A stretch of DNA of 64,000 nt from Eretmocerus hayati (taxonomy: Eukaryota; Arthropoda; Insecta; Hymenoptera; Aphelinidae), in NCBI GenBank assembly GCA_029851415.1, contig CM056742.1, positions 149,549,121-149,613,120 on the forward strand. The letters are read 5' to 3'. How positions within the stretch are numbered: position 1 is the first letter of the stretch; every line of letters begins with the position of its first letter. This document shows, one piece after another, positions 13,195 to 24,570 of this stretch. The notes beneath the pieces are model-generated. The model saw nothing but the letters and a program-made list of their open reading frames with translations. It did not search any database and was not told the origin of the DNA. A program made the translations under genes and the position numbers.

Positions 13195-14619
13195 CCGAGT
13201 AGAAAAAAGTCTTCGGCTAACGCGCGGGCCGAACGCGGTATACCGAAGATCCGCGTTCGGGCCGCGCACCGGCACTCTAACGCTTAGCCGCACGCTTGCC
13301 GCACGCGGCATTCATGCGGCAAATGTGCGGCATCTGTTCGGCTATGCTTTTTAAATGGACTGACAGAATGCATAGAACATCATCCATTCATCCAGTCTAC
13401 AGCAAAATCTGAGGTGACAAAACGGTAAATTCTTCTTGATTTCAATTCCTCGATCCTGTACGATGAATAATATATAAATTTGAGTCTTGAAATAATCATA
13501 GCATTCTTTTTATAAGCTAAATTGTGCAAAATTCATCGTTTTTTATCCAAAACTCAAAATTGGTCGCAGTTACAAAAAAACTTTTCAAGTAAAAGTTGTG
13601 CATTTCAATGCCGTCTAATGCCGCATGTAGTTAGTTGTTCGATTATTGTACGGGCTAGTGCAAAAATGTAATTTGTTTATGATAAATTCGAATAACTCTT
13701 GCAAAAATGCAAAACTGAGCAAGATTGTTATGATCCCGTACGTAATATGCGATTTAAGAGAGAAAAGTACTCTTGTTATTTTCTCGCAAGAGCATTACTT
13801 TTCGAGTTACATTTCGAAAAAGATTCGAGTCTTGAGTGTTTCCGTCACAAGTGTTCTCACGAAAAAATGACAAGAGTACTTTTCTCTTCTAAATCAACAA
13901 TTATATGTGCGAGATACTGTCCAGATTACACAATTTTGAATTTTTGCAAAAAATATTCAAATTTATTATGAACAAATGCCATTTTTGTAATAACTAATGG
14001 GACAACTAAACTACATTTGATTCTAGACAACATCCATCTGCACAACTTTTATATGTAAAGTTTTGTTGCAACTGCGATCAGTTTCGAATTATGAGTGAAA
14101 CAACGGTGACATTGGCACTTATTTTTTAACGAAAAATCTATCAGTTATTCTAAAAATTGAGATCATACGTCAATAATCGTCAGGAATCAACAAATCAAGA
14201 GATGAAATATTATACATATAATACAACCGGATCCTTAAGATGTTCCTGCACATCGTTTATTAACTGAGTAAAATCAAGATTGCATACAGTTTGCAGATTG
14301 AGTAAAGATATATTGTTGATCCAAAGCCTTCAAAATGCTACGTATAATGCCCTCTGTGATACCCTCGGTGATACCTGTAATAATGCAAGCGGCGATTGGG
14401 TGGCAAGTGTGCGGCATGCCGAACGACTATTTTCGGAGTCTTCGGCAAAGAGGCGGCAAACGTGCGGCAGACGTTTGCCGAACGTTTGCCGCGCGCGGCC
14501 CGCGTGCGGCAAAGCGTTAGAAAGCCGAACGTATGCCGCACGCGGTAGCCGAACGTTTGCCGCGTTCGGCCCGAACAAAGTTTGCTGTACAGCCGAAAAC
14601 TTTTTCTACTCGGGTTTCA
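13195..14619. mobile_element. Non-autonomous DNA element with GC-rich subterminal repeats
   Basis: The outer ends are inverted copies: CCCGAGTAGAAAAA at 13195 and its complement ending at 14619, each followed inward by TTCGGCT. Inside each end lies about 130-240 bp of dense degenerate repeats built from GCCGAACG, GCCGCACG and TGCGGCAAA units, strongly GC-rich against an AT-rich core (about 13350-14370). No transposase-length frame is present; the 173-codon frame at 14280-14801 runs through the repeats and out of the element and is not taken as a gene. I cannot define a clear target duplication. Superfamily unknown. Confidence 0.6.
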
Positions 14620-15076
14620 TCGCCTCAAACAAGGTACGTACGTACGTTTGTATTCGTGCTCTTTCAGCTGAACTCACCACAACTATAGCCTCGAGGCACA
14701 CACATGTTTGGTTTTGCCCTCACAGCCCCTGCACCTACACTAAGGGAAATAATTTGGTCCGGAGGCACTACTACACAGTGCACGCACGGAATTATGGATG
14801 ACGGCATCTCGAATCCTCCGAGAGTGCCAATCCACCCTTTCGCCAACTTTTACTCAAACTGCTACCTGCTCTGAGAATTCCAATTGGCCCTCTTGGCTCA
14901 TCCATCGATGATTTCTTACGCGTTATTGTATTTTTTTTTTTTTTTTTTTTTACCTCAGCACGTCTATCCTTGCTTCTCACTCTATCTGTGGCAATTTTCT
15001 TTATTACATTACGTTGAGCCGGGCAAACTTTCTTGTACGTGAGAACATCGCGGTTAGACCGTCCCACGATTATCTC
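14620..15076. other. Spacer with a 21-base poly-T tract
   Basis: An uninterrupted T run spans about 14931-14951. No gene seen. Confidence 0.5.
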
Positions 15077-15321
15077 AGGGTGTTTCTACAAATAAACGCC
15101 ATGACGAGCCCCTGCGACACGACTTCGCGCAAAACTTGTGTTTGTGTTCAGGGGGTGCACTTTGAGCGGGTTTTTTCAACTTTTGGGTATCAGAGTAATC
15201 TAGTTGCGTCAAAAATTTGTGATAAAAAGTAAAACTTGTGCTTGCCGAACAAAAAAACTTGTCGTTGCGCAAAGTCGTGTCACCAGAGCACGGCATGTCA
15301 CTCATTTGTAGACACACCCTT
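15077..15321. mobile_element. Short MITE-like inverted-repeat element
   Basis: The left end AGGGTGTTTCTACAAAT (15077 on) matches the complement of the right end (ACAAATGAGT / AGGGTGTGTCTACAAAT type, ending near 15321). Inner blocks such as GACACGACTT.GCGCAA also pair, giving terminal repeats of about 65 bp at roughly 75-80 percent identity by eye. No coding capacity; target duplication not clear. Confidence 0.5.
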
Positions 15322-16860
15322 AGGATGATGGCATCAGACAACGCACTACAACAAGATTGTCACGCCACGCTACGAAGTGCAATCGCACACCGTGGACCAA
15401 AATTCATTCCAGAGAATTCAACAATCGATGGATTTGATTCGTTTTTATTTTACAGTACCAATCATGGATTATGTAAATGAATTAAATTAATCGATGGTTG
15501 GGTTCACAGGAATGAATTTCGTGTCGTGCCGGGTGGTGTCTCATCGTGAGATTCGTGTCGTTGCGGGTTGTCTGTCATCAACCTAAGATGAGTATTGCCC
15601 TTGCCACCACCGACCGCCATCGAGACAAAATGCAATAACAATCGGTGCCAGTTCAGCAGAAGAAGTTTGACTACTTTCGAGACTCGCCCTTTTCGAACTT
15701 TTGCCGTTCGTTCTTCTGATAGCTAGGCATCTATAAGTATACCAGGATAACGAAACCGAACTGGCCAAAGTTTATGTGCCTCCGACACACAGAAAGAGCG
15801 AGCGGATCTTTTTCGCGTTATGCTAACGCAAGGATTTGCATTATATGGTAATAATGTCGCCGTTAAAGTCTAGTAGTAAAGGGAATGAATGCGCCTCTCG
15901 TTCAAGGTTTACACAGTTTTCGAAGAGTATCTGTTGGTCGTATGGATTCGGTATGTGATTGATTTGCTTGGATAGGGTGTATGGATACGGAGAAGGATAA
16001 TGTCTGTGACTCTGTATAACCATTATTGTATCACTGCGGCCAGATATGATTTATCACACTCATGAAGTTATTGAGTGTAAAAACCAATGCATTCATTCGA
16101 TGCCATACCATCAACTTTGTTGTACAGATCTTTTTCAAAAGCGATAGGTATATTTTTGGCAAAGTACAACCTGAAAAACTAAATTTATCACAGCCGAAAA
16201 CATGTTTCGAAAATTCAGATGAAGATTAGCGTGGAATAGAGCGAAGGATTGCATCCGGTGGATAGTCGGTGTTTCATATCTTTTTTGACGATGAGTTTGC
16301 AAACACTGTGGATTGATGCAAGATTGGATTTAGTCAAGGGTAAATAACTGGCTGGACATATGAAAAAAAACCATTACTCCAAACCTATGTACATCGACGA
16401 TCCATAGAATTTTCGTGAATTCTTTCCACATATTGCAAACTTGAATAGGTTCCAAGGACTCAATTCATCCCTGGGTTGAAGGTAAGTTGAGTGTGCCTGA
16501 TTTGACTCCACTTAAGTTCTCGAATGTATAGACGTACTCACAGATCTTGCCATGCATTTTTCTCGTGTTCAATACTTTAGAATACAAGAAAGTAAACGTT
16601 TTGGACCGACCCTAGATGACACGCACATTCCTTAGAACAGAAGAAGTGGTTCTGCAAATTTTGTCTTTTTTAGTTAATCACTAAAAGCTATGCCAAAAAA
16701 TTGATGCAATCAATCTCAACGTACCGTAGCTCATTTTATGTTTTTGTGCCAACTTCGAAATGCCTTTTATAAAATTTCGAAATTCAATCCTCACATGATT
16801 CTACGCTCGTATTACTTGAAGAAGTGTGGGGTGGCAAATTTTCCCTCATAGTCACTTTTC
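15322..16860. other. No supported gene
   Basis: AT-rich sequence with isolated short frames. Nothing definite. Confidence 0.4.
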
Positions 16861-16869
16861 GAACTCCCA

Positions 16870-17200
16870 TTTCACTCCATAAGATTCAAAGGAGGGTGAA
16901 GAAAGCTGCATAATGAGCTGAGGTACGTCTCATTAAAGGTCTGGGAGCCAAGATATCCCACTTATACGAGAAACCCATGTCAATTTAGGGAAATAGACAT
17001 CTTATACACGTGGATATAAATTAGGCGTACACTTTTTTAATCGCAAAAAAAAATTTCTTCTACGGGACTTGAGATAGCTCGGGGCTCCAGTGTGTCAAAA
17101 TTGAACGTGCCTCAGCTCACTTCAAAGTCTCCAAAACGAGCTTCAAAATGACTTGAAGTACGCCGGAAAACATTGGAATGAACCGAAATTATGGGCGAAG
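16870..17200. repeat. Diverged copy of a dispersed repeat shared with 35340-36060
   Basis: In the same order as at 35.4-36.05 kb I see CAGCTCATTATGCAG-like sequence (here reading as GCATAATGAGCTGAGG), a block with CCAAGATATCC and GAAAAACCCATG-like sequence, TACACGTGGAGATAAAT-like sequence, a CTCCAGTG block and a TTCAAAA-AGCTTCAAA block. Similarity is partial. This copy lacks the 87-bp Tigger-type MITE found in the 35.8-kb copy, and has only a TA at the matching point. Confidence 0.55.
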
Positions 17201-20200
17201 TAAAAACAGTACGACAATTCAGGCACACTTATTCCATTTTTGCAAAAATTTCATATTTCAAAAAAAAATTTGAATATAGTACCGCGCAAATTCATCCATA
17301 TCAGACACAATCCCGTTGAGATCTCGCAAAAATAACCTCGTAACACAAAATACACTCACCTGTACCTGCTTGAGCTTTGGTAATCCCCGCAAAACGAGCT
17401 GGCAATGGCAAAATTGGCGCAGAGAGCGTATTGTATACAGCAGCGGTACGCGCTAATAGGACGAGCCCGCGTCTTACTAGGGATGAAGAAGCTCTCCAGG
17501 CTTTTACCCTCCTCGCCATAAGTATATCGGTATATCGTAACAAATACACGTATTTCTGCTGTTCACCTCTATAAATACTGAAACATTCAGTGCACACCAT
17601 TTATCACTATGGAATTTTCCCTGATTCAGCGTACAGCAGAGTAGTGAGTTTGTGATGTAGTAAAAATGCTTCTCAAATATTCAAGAATTTTACGCATTGA
17701 CTCGCAAAAATGTTCTCTTATGGACTCGGTTCCCTCATTCGAACAGCACTTTCTGGGTGCTTGAGGGATTGAGCCAGATTTTGAGCGAGCTCTGATTGTA
17801 TACTGTACGGGTGATGAGTGTATGGCATCAGCAACGCGAGCTTCACGTGAATAATTGACCGAGTGTCGAGGGGCTGCCGCCACTCTGTACCGCGTAATGT
17901 AACAGTTTCTTCTTTTTCATCACCGTTGCCAAAGCATTCATGAATAGTTAAACGCTGTGGTACTCCGCGTTAGTCACGATAATCAAAGGTTCGTCTGGCG
18001 CATCTCTAGGCATGTGCTTTATCAGATAATGAGTTTTTCAGGCCTCACACAATTGATGAAGAAATTCTGCTCCATTGAAGTTTTCGAATTCAATTGAACT
18101 CATTCCCTTGCAACTCTGTCTTTGCAACTTTTTCCAAAGGGATTGAAAGTATTTGTTCATTACGTTCATCAAACATATAGACCAAGAAATTCCACATTGT
18201 AACAGGTTTTTCCAAAGTCATGGGACCCAATCACAACAATGAGCAATTACAGAATTTGGAAATACTTCATCACTTGATGCTTCAATATCTGATTATGGTA
18301 TTATTTTGTGACATTTGATCCAAGAGTTTTCTCGAGAAAACTTTCCACAATTCCAAGAAAATAATATGGAGATGCTATTCCGCTGTTTCAAAAGACCCCA
18401 AGAAGAGAATTCTTGTAGAATTCTTAGAAATATCGTTACATCGACTGTCAATTCTAGTTCATCCTTATATTCAACGAGTGCATGACTGTATCCCAAATTT
18501 GCAAAATCAAAACCAATTGCGAGAGAAGAATAAATAGCACTTAGATAAGAAAGTCCAGCTGACCAGAAGCGTGAGTAAAAACTCATTCATTCTGTCAGTG
18601 TAATCAAATCTATTGCACCTACTTTAAACCAATACATGGCATTTGTCAGCATCAGCTGCTGTCAATTTGTGGCTATTTTGATAATCCTTGTTCAAAATGT
18701 GACGGAACGCTCCTAATATTGTAAGTAGCTTTCAACTTTATCGAGGATAGATATTGAAAAATTTTCAATTATGGTTCGAACTTCTTCTCACCAACATTCA
18801 ATTCTGCGAGAACGAGAATACGAAAATTTACAGTAAACACTGAAGAAATTTTTCCTCTAATTGTCGGTCATTTTAGAGCGTAAAATGAGCAATTGTTCTG
18901 GCAGGTATTGATATTGACTGACACAAAACTTATCAGCCATAATGCACGTCCGGAACATTGAAAAAGTTACCATATCTTTCTGATAATACTTTTTGCCATT
19001 TATTGATATTGATGTCTTTGAAGTTAATTTTTCCGTATCAACTTAAAAGTTATTTCTTTGTGATGGGAGCACATAAAATTTATTCACTAAATTTATTATC
19101 CTGAGGGTGATTGTCAATGTGACTCATGCATCATTGTATAATTTCATTTAAATTAATAATAGTCGCAAGAATTTTTAGCAACCAATTTAATAATGGCACA
19201 AGTCTTTAGTAATCAATCGAATACAAGAAATGATATCTCATTGCACTAGTGAACGAAACCAATGAAATCCCAGAGCTCAAAAAGGGTGTAATGTATGAGT
19301 AGCGATATCCCATCACCCAAATATCTCGTATCCTCTCCGCACGTCCTCTTGCGTTGCGCAAGATCAGAAATAACGTTGGGGTTCACAGCTCATGACTCCG
19401 CCGATGCGTGCACAGTGCTCTCAACTCTCACTCCTTTCAAACTCTTCCTTTTATTATTATTCTTTTTCTCTCTTCACCTTTCTCTTTTTTGGGCAAAAAT
19501 GGTAATCGAAATCGACGGGATGCTATATGCTACAAAGGTGGAGGGTTCGTAGCGTACGTAATGAAGAGCACTCGCGCGCGCCGCTGCACGCCCGGTCGAT
19601 TTTTCATCAGGCTGCGGTCCGAGCGTGAAGCTTGGATGGTTTTGCACAATGTGTAGATAGATATGGAAGAAGAGCGTATGGCTTCACTTCAGAACCTATA
19701 TTTACTGGATATAGATGGGTAGCCATATTGGAACGGTATATATGAGCTGATTTCTTGTCCGAACTGATGCTCTGTGGCTCGATATCCTCGATATGAACAA
19801 GGAAATGATCGCGCGCGAACTCTGATTGTCTTTGACGCGGCTACGTGCTACATGTAAATGTGAGTAGAGTTTTGCGGAAGGACAAACCTCTGATGTTGCG
19901 TAAGGGAGGGTTGATGAGAATTAATTCAATGTAGTTGCCTTTGTTTTCATTCTATGTAGAGTTTTAGCGAGAAAAAAAACCTTGCAAAAGCACACAAGGT
20001 AGAAAATCAAGATTGATGCACTATATAGCTCTTCTTCTCAAATCGTTGACCATGTGATCCCATTTCATCGTTTTCATTTCAACTAGCGTTATTGCCTCTC
20101 TCGCTAACGCTCATACGGCTCGGAAGTGTCTCTGATTTGGTATACGCCCCTGAAATGCTTCTGTAGTTCAGCAATGTAACGTTGAGATTTCATAATACAG

Positions 20201-20349
20201 TGGATTGGGAGAAGAAAATATCCTTGATGTAACCTAGTAACTGCGATTGAGAACTATTGAGTTGGTGTAATGTTGCGCATAGTGAGGTTCCTGAATCTCC
20301 AGTAAGTATCTGGAAATTTTGCCCAGTTAGCCAGTCCCATAGCGACGGC
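17201..20349. other. No supported gene; one candidate minus-strand 5' exon
   Basis: On the minus strand, 17600-17362 is a GC-richer open frame of about 80 codons. It is preceded by a TATTTATAG box near 17576 and ends at a perfect donor (CAG/GTGAGT near 17361). It could be a first exon, but no partner exon or domain was found. The rest (18-20 kb) is AT-rich without support for genes. Confidence 0.25.
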
Positions 20350-20700
20350 CTCAGACCCAATCCCAGCCCCTGCCTCAGCCACGCCCCATCCATGGGCGGG
20401 CCCTAGCCTCAGACCGAGACTCAGACCCATCCCCGGCCCCAGCCTTAGCCCAGACTCATCCCTAGCCACAGCCTCAGCCTTAGCCTCAGCTCCAGCCCCA
20501 GCCTCAGACTTAGCCCTATTCTCAGATTCAGCCCCAGCCTTAGCCCCAGCATCAGCTTGGCCTTATCCTCTGCCCCAGCCACAGGCACAGTCCCGGCCCA
20601 GCCTCTTCCCAGCCACAGCCCCAACCCCAGCCTCAGCCTCAACCATAGTTACAGCCCAGCCACAACCTCAGCCCCAGATCCAGCCCCAGCCCCGGACCCA
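20350..20700. repeat. Degenerate hexamer satellite (YAGCCY units)
   Basis: About 350 bp of tandem, degenerate CAGCCC/CAGCCT/TAGCCC units. Both strands are open because of the composition (Pro/Ser/Ala on plus, Leu-Gly-Leu-Arg on minus), so the open frames at 20190-20811 are not taken as genes. Confidence 0.85.
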
Positions 20701-20710
20701 GTCAAAAGCC

Positions 20711-20826
20711 ATTACCAGCAACATCAGCAACACCAGCAACACCGGCAGCACCAGCAACATCAGCAGCACCGACAACACCAGCATCACCAGCATCACCAGC
20801 AACACCGGTAACCAGCAACAGCAGTA
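20711..20826. repeat. Nonamer/trinucleotide tandem repeat (CAGCAACAC type)
   Basis: A tandem array of CAGCAACAC, CAGCATCAC and CGGCAGCAC units, directly after the hexamer satellite and followed by a short GT-rich run at about 20849-20885. Confidence 0.85.
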
Positions 20827-23800
20827 ACTTAGAGGGGTGAGGTCGGGTGTGTGTGTGCGTGTTTGTATGCGCGTGTATGCATATGCATTAAAACAACTTC
20901 ATTGAAATCGGTGCAGAATTGAGCTCACGAACAATTTCGATTTATTCTTATGGTATTTATGAACTATATGTTCCATATGATTTGTTATCAACACATACGA
21001 CGTGTTTCGGACATCTACTTTTCTCCCTCTTCAGAGTTTCGACTTGCTCTCGTGTTCTGCAATCCGCCAAGCTCGCCGATGTTCCCGATCCCCTTCCTTC
21101 CCATTCGCGAAGGAGAAATCGCACCCTTTACAAATAGTCACCATTAAGCTAACCTCGCAATTTACTCTCGAGCCGAGACCGAGACGAGGGCGAAATCAAC
21201 GAGAGCTCTGCACCCGACTGCCCTAACTTCCCGCTTTCTAATTCCACAACATTGCGCTCGTATTATCCACAACGGATGGAATATTTTGCACCCATTCGAG
21301 CTTCATGACTTGGTCGATGAGATTTTTGGCAGCAGCTTGATTTGATGTTGCAAAGATTTTTGATGCCGTGGTCGGTGGTGTAAGGAGCTTTGGTACAGCA
21401 TGCTTGAGCAGATGGTACAAATTGCGAGAGTTAGAAGGACAAATGCAAATGATTTAGTTACCAGACGAGTGTTGAGAAATATCGATCAAACACGGCTACT
21501 AGATGAAATTGTATGAGCTGTAGTGACCGAAATTTGCAGGAGCTGAATTTTTGAATGGCTTTCAGTCATTTCAAGAATTGCAAAATGAATCCCTTACATT
21601 AAAGTGCCATTATCGTGGAATCTAGTTTCGAAATTTAGAACAATTCAATGGTTACCTTTTCCCAATTCTATCTCGAGGAGTTCTGTAATCTACTTTGTCT
21701 AAATAGTTGTAGCTTAGCGCAGAATATAATTGTTAGCAGAAAGAATCGACGAGATTGGATCCCTTAGACTGTAACATGACCCTCTAAAATTTGGCTTCTC
21801 TGAAATATGGGTACACACTCTAACATTGTCCGAGAACCGTTCCATCATAAGATTCGTTAAATTTCACGCTCGTAAATGTCAAGCTTGCGAAATCCGATTC
21901 ACTTCATTGAGCCGTAATACACAGATTTTTCTACCGTGTTTAAGCCTCCCTGCACAGCCATCCATCAAGAAATTTCATCCAAGGAATTTCAGATCGGATT
22001 AAGCAGGCCAGCCTAAGATTCTTGAACCTCAACACTAAATGCCCTATATTCACGGGCAAGATCTACCTAAAGATATACCTATACAGTCATCAGAGCTAAA
22101 GGAGAACAGACGGGTGCAAGCGGCCGCTCGGAAGACTAAGGCCGCTAAGTATGTCCGGGCGGAGCGTGTCTTATCAGCGATAAGCGCTTCCGATGCCGAG
22201 CTTCCGGCGCCATAGTAGCATGCCAAGGCTATACCACCGTGTCCCGGCATAACAATTACCCCATTATTCGCGCCACCCGCCTCCGATACCAACGTCGCGC
22301 ATTTGCCAGCCTACCATACAGTTATTTCCCGCCACTATCTCGCTAAAAATTCACACCAATACTTACCCCGATGAGAATAATACCGACCATAACCCGACCG
22401 TTATTAGAGGCCACGTAAAATTTTGAAATTAAATGCGCTCTTCTATCAGATGTTACTTTAAGTGTAGATCTAGAGTGCTAGGGTCAGAATTTTGCTATAA
22501 TTTTAAAAATTCTAATGTTGAAAATAGCTCAAACTTTCCAGAGTTATTACAAATCGGTTATTGAACCCTTCGAAATCCGAATGCGACGCCAAAATTCACA
22601 GCTTTCCGTGTGTACGACGCGCAGTGGGGCCAAAACTGTAGAGTCGCGTATCAATTGCCTCCACGCGAATTTCGGAACAACCGGCACGATTTCAAAGAAA
22701 TTTTCTTCGTTTTTCCCTGATGTGTGAACTGTGTCTGCGCAAAGTCTGATATGAACTCTTCCGGTACATAAGAATCATGGTAAACGGCCAACTTGAAAAA
22801 TTACAAAATAACAAGACCTTTCTAGTAATCGATTAATGATCTACCATTGGCGAAATCCTTGTCAAATAACATGAATACGAACCGGGGAGTATCTAAAGGA
22901 GATTTTGAGACTTTTCCGAATGACTTTTGAGTTTGCCAGCACCGCAGATCTCTTGTGGTCGTTAATCTCAGGAATATGAGATGTCATATTATTCTGGACC
23001 TAGTCAATTTGTTTTATGCTGGTATGTATATAATCCTTAAAGTATCTTTGACATCGACCATTATGAAATCGAGACCTTATTGAACCCAAATGGAGCTACA
23101 TGATGCATCCAAGGTTGAGAAAACTCGATCCTCCACAATCTCAAATCCATGGGAATCACGAGCAAACCAAAACTTATGATCCAAATCTGACTTCTGCCAC
23201 TTCTGCAGCAAAGCAAGCAATTTTCATGTACTGCAGTGATAATTATCTGTCATTTTAGCCCAAATTAAGCTTTGTACATTACCACCAAGGCCCCAAGAGA
23301 CTGGATTATTCATGTTATATTGCATTTTTTATTCGCTTTTATTTCACGTTTGTCTCTAATCATGATTCTGAGGCACCATGCAGCTCGAGTCAAAATTCGC
23401 GTAGACACAGCTTAAAAAGCAAGGGACAGCGAAAAAATTTCCTTTCAAATCGTGTTGATCGATTAAGAATTCACGTGAAGGTGACTTATGCGCAATTTCA
23501 CAGTTTCGGTCCCTCTATGCGACGAATCCCACGCGGCGCGGCGGGACCCATTCAATGGGATTTTGAATTCTATCTCTTAATGCTTTTATTGAACGCAATT
23601 GTTTGACAAAAGAGTTGTTCCAACAAACTTCTCAAAAATCATTTTACCACAAATATATGGTCAGGTACTGAAATGGTCGACAACATACAACGGTATTAGC
23701 TTGAATGGCAAAGATTCCAATTCAAATCCTCATGGCCGTTATGAAATCGACTGGATTCAATCCCTGAAGTGACAATTTAATAAATTCATATAGCATTATT

Positions 23801-24109
23801 GACCCGAAATTTTCTCATCCCACAGAATAGATTCGTGGAACTTTGTGAAATTAATGAGACAACTCTGAAGCATTCAAATTTCCACAGAAAGAACAAATTT
23901 CGCTGGATAGGAGAGTATATTATAACACTGCGTATAAATGAGAAGTACCCATCTGCAGACATTCTCATACGATATTTTATAGCACGAAAATCCAAAAATC
24001 ATGTTTAAAGTTGCAATTTCTAGGTTAAAGTGCTATGAAGCTCTTTTTGATACACTGTGCGAGAAAGTAACTTTTTCGCACTGATTTTCCACTTTCTCTC
24101 ACAGTTTGT
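20827..24109. other. No supported gene; a GC-rich island near 22.05-22.32 kb
   Basis: Mostly AT-rich. The island at 22050-22320 is clearly more GC-rich than its surroundings and contains an inverted pair of GATA sites (CTTATCAGCGATAAG near 22170). It may be a regulatory element or an unrecognised exon. No gene can be supported. Confidence 0.3.
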
Positions 24110-24570
24110 CAAAATGGTAGGTTTCGCATCGAGATTATGAGGTTGTGAGCCATTGGTTTTCGGCCCGAGCCGCAGGCGAGGGTCGAAATAATCGCTCGGA
24201 AGCGGGGAACCTCGTGACCGAGTCGCGAATGCTATTTTGAACAATTTTGTAAGCACCCAAACATCAGAAAATTGCATAAAATCGTATTCGATACACGGGT
24301 GTAAGACTTATTTCTCGCATCCTCGTGTTGATTCCGACCTTCACCTACGGCTCAGGCCGGAAACCCAACACTCGGGCGAAAAAAAGTTTTTATGCAATTT
24401 TTCGACATTTGAGTGCTTACAAAATTGCATAAAATAGCATTTGCGCCTCGATCATAAGGTTCCTCACTTCCAAGCGATTGTTTCGACCCTCGCCTGCGGC
24501 TCGGGCCGAAAACCAACTGCTCAGAAGCGAACTACAACCTCATAATCTCGGTTCGAAATCTACTATTTCA
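24110..24570. mobile_element. Foldback/MITE element with inverted repeats
   Basis: The left half contains CGAGATTATGAGGTTG followed by TTTTCGGCCCGAGCCGCAGG and, further in, TTTTGTAAGCACNCAAA and AAATTGCATAAAA. All reappear as complements in reverse order in the right half, with a centre near 24340. No coding capacity. A TA pair is present near both ends (24118, 24561), but the exact boundary is uncertain. Confidence 0.6.

Noticed and set aside
14280..14801. 173-codon plus-strand frame
   Set aside because: It crosses the GC-rich terminal array and the end of the 13195-14619 element, and is mirrored by an open minus frame over the same array.
20190..20811. Open frames on both strands through the CAGCC/CAGCAA region
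   Set aside because: They follow from the tandem repeats (Leu-Gly-Arg on minus, Pro/Ser then Gln/His on plus) and have no non-repeat conserved part.
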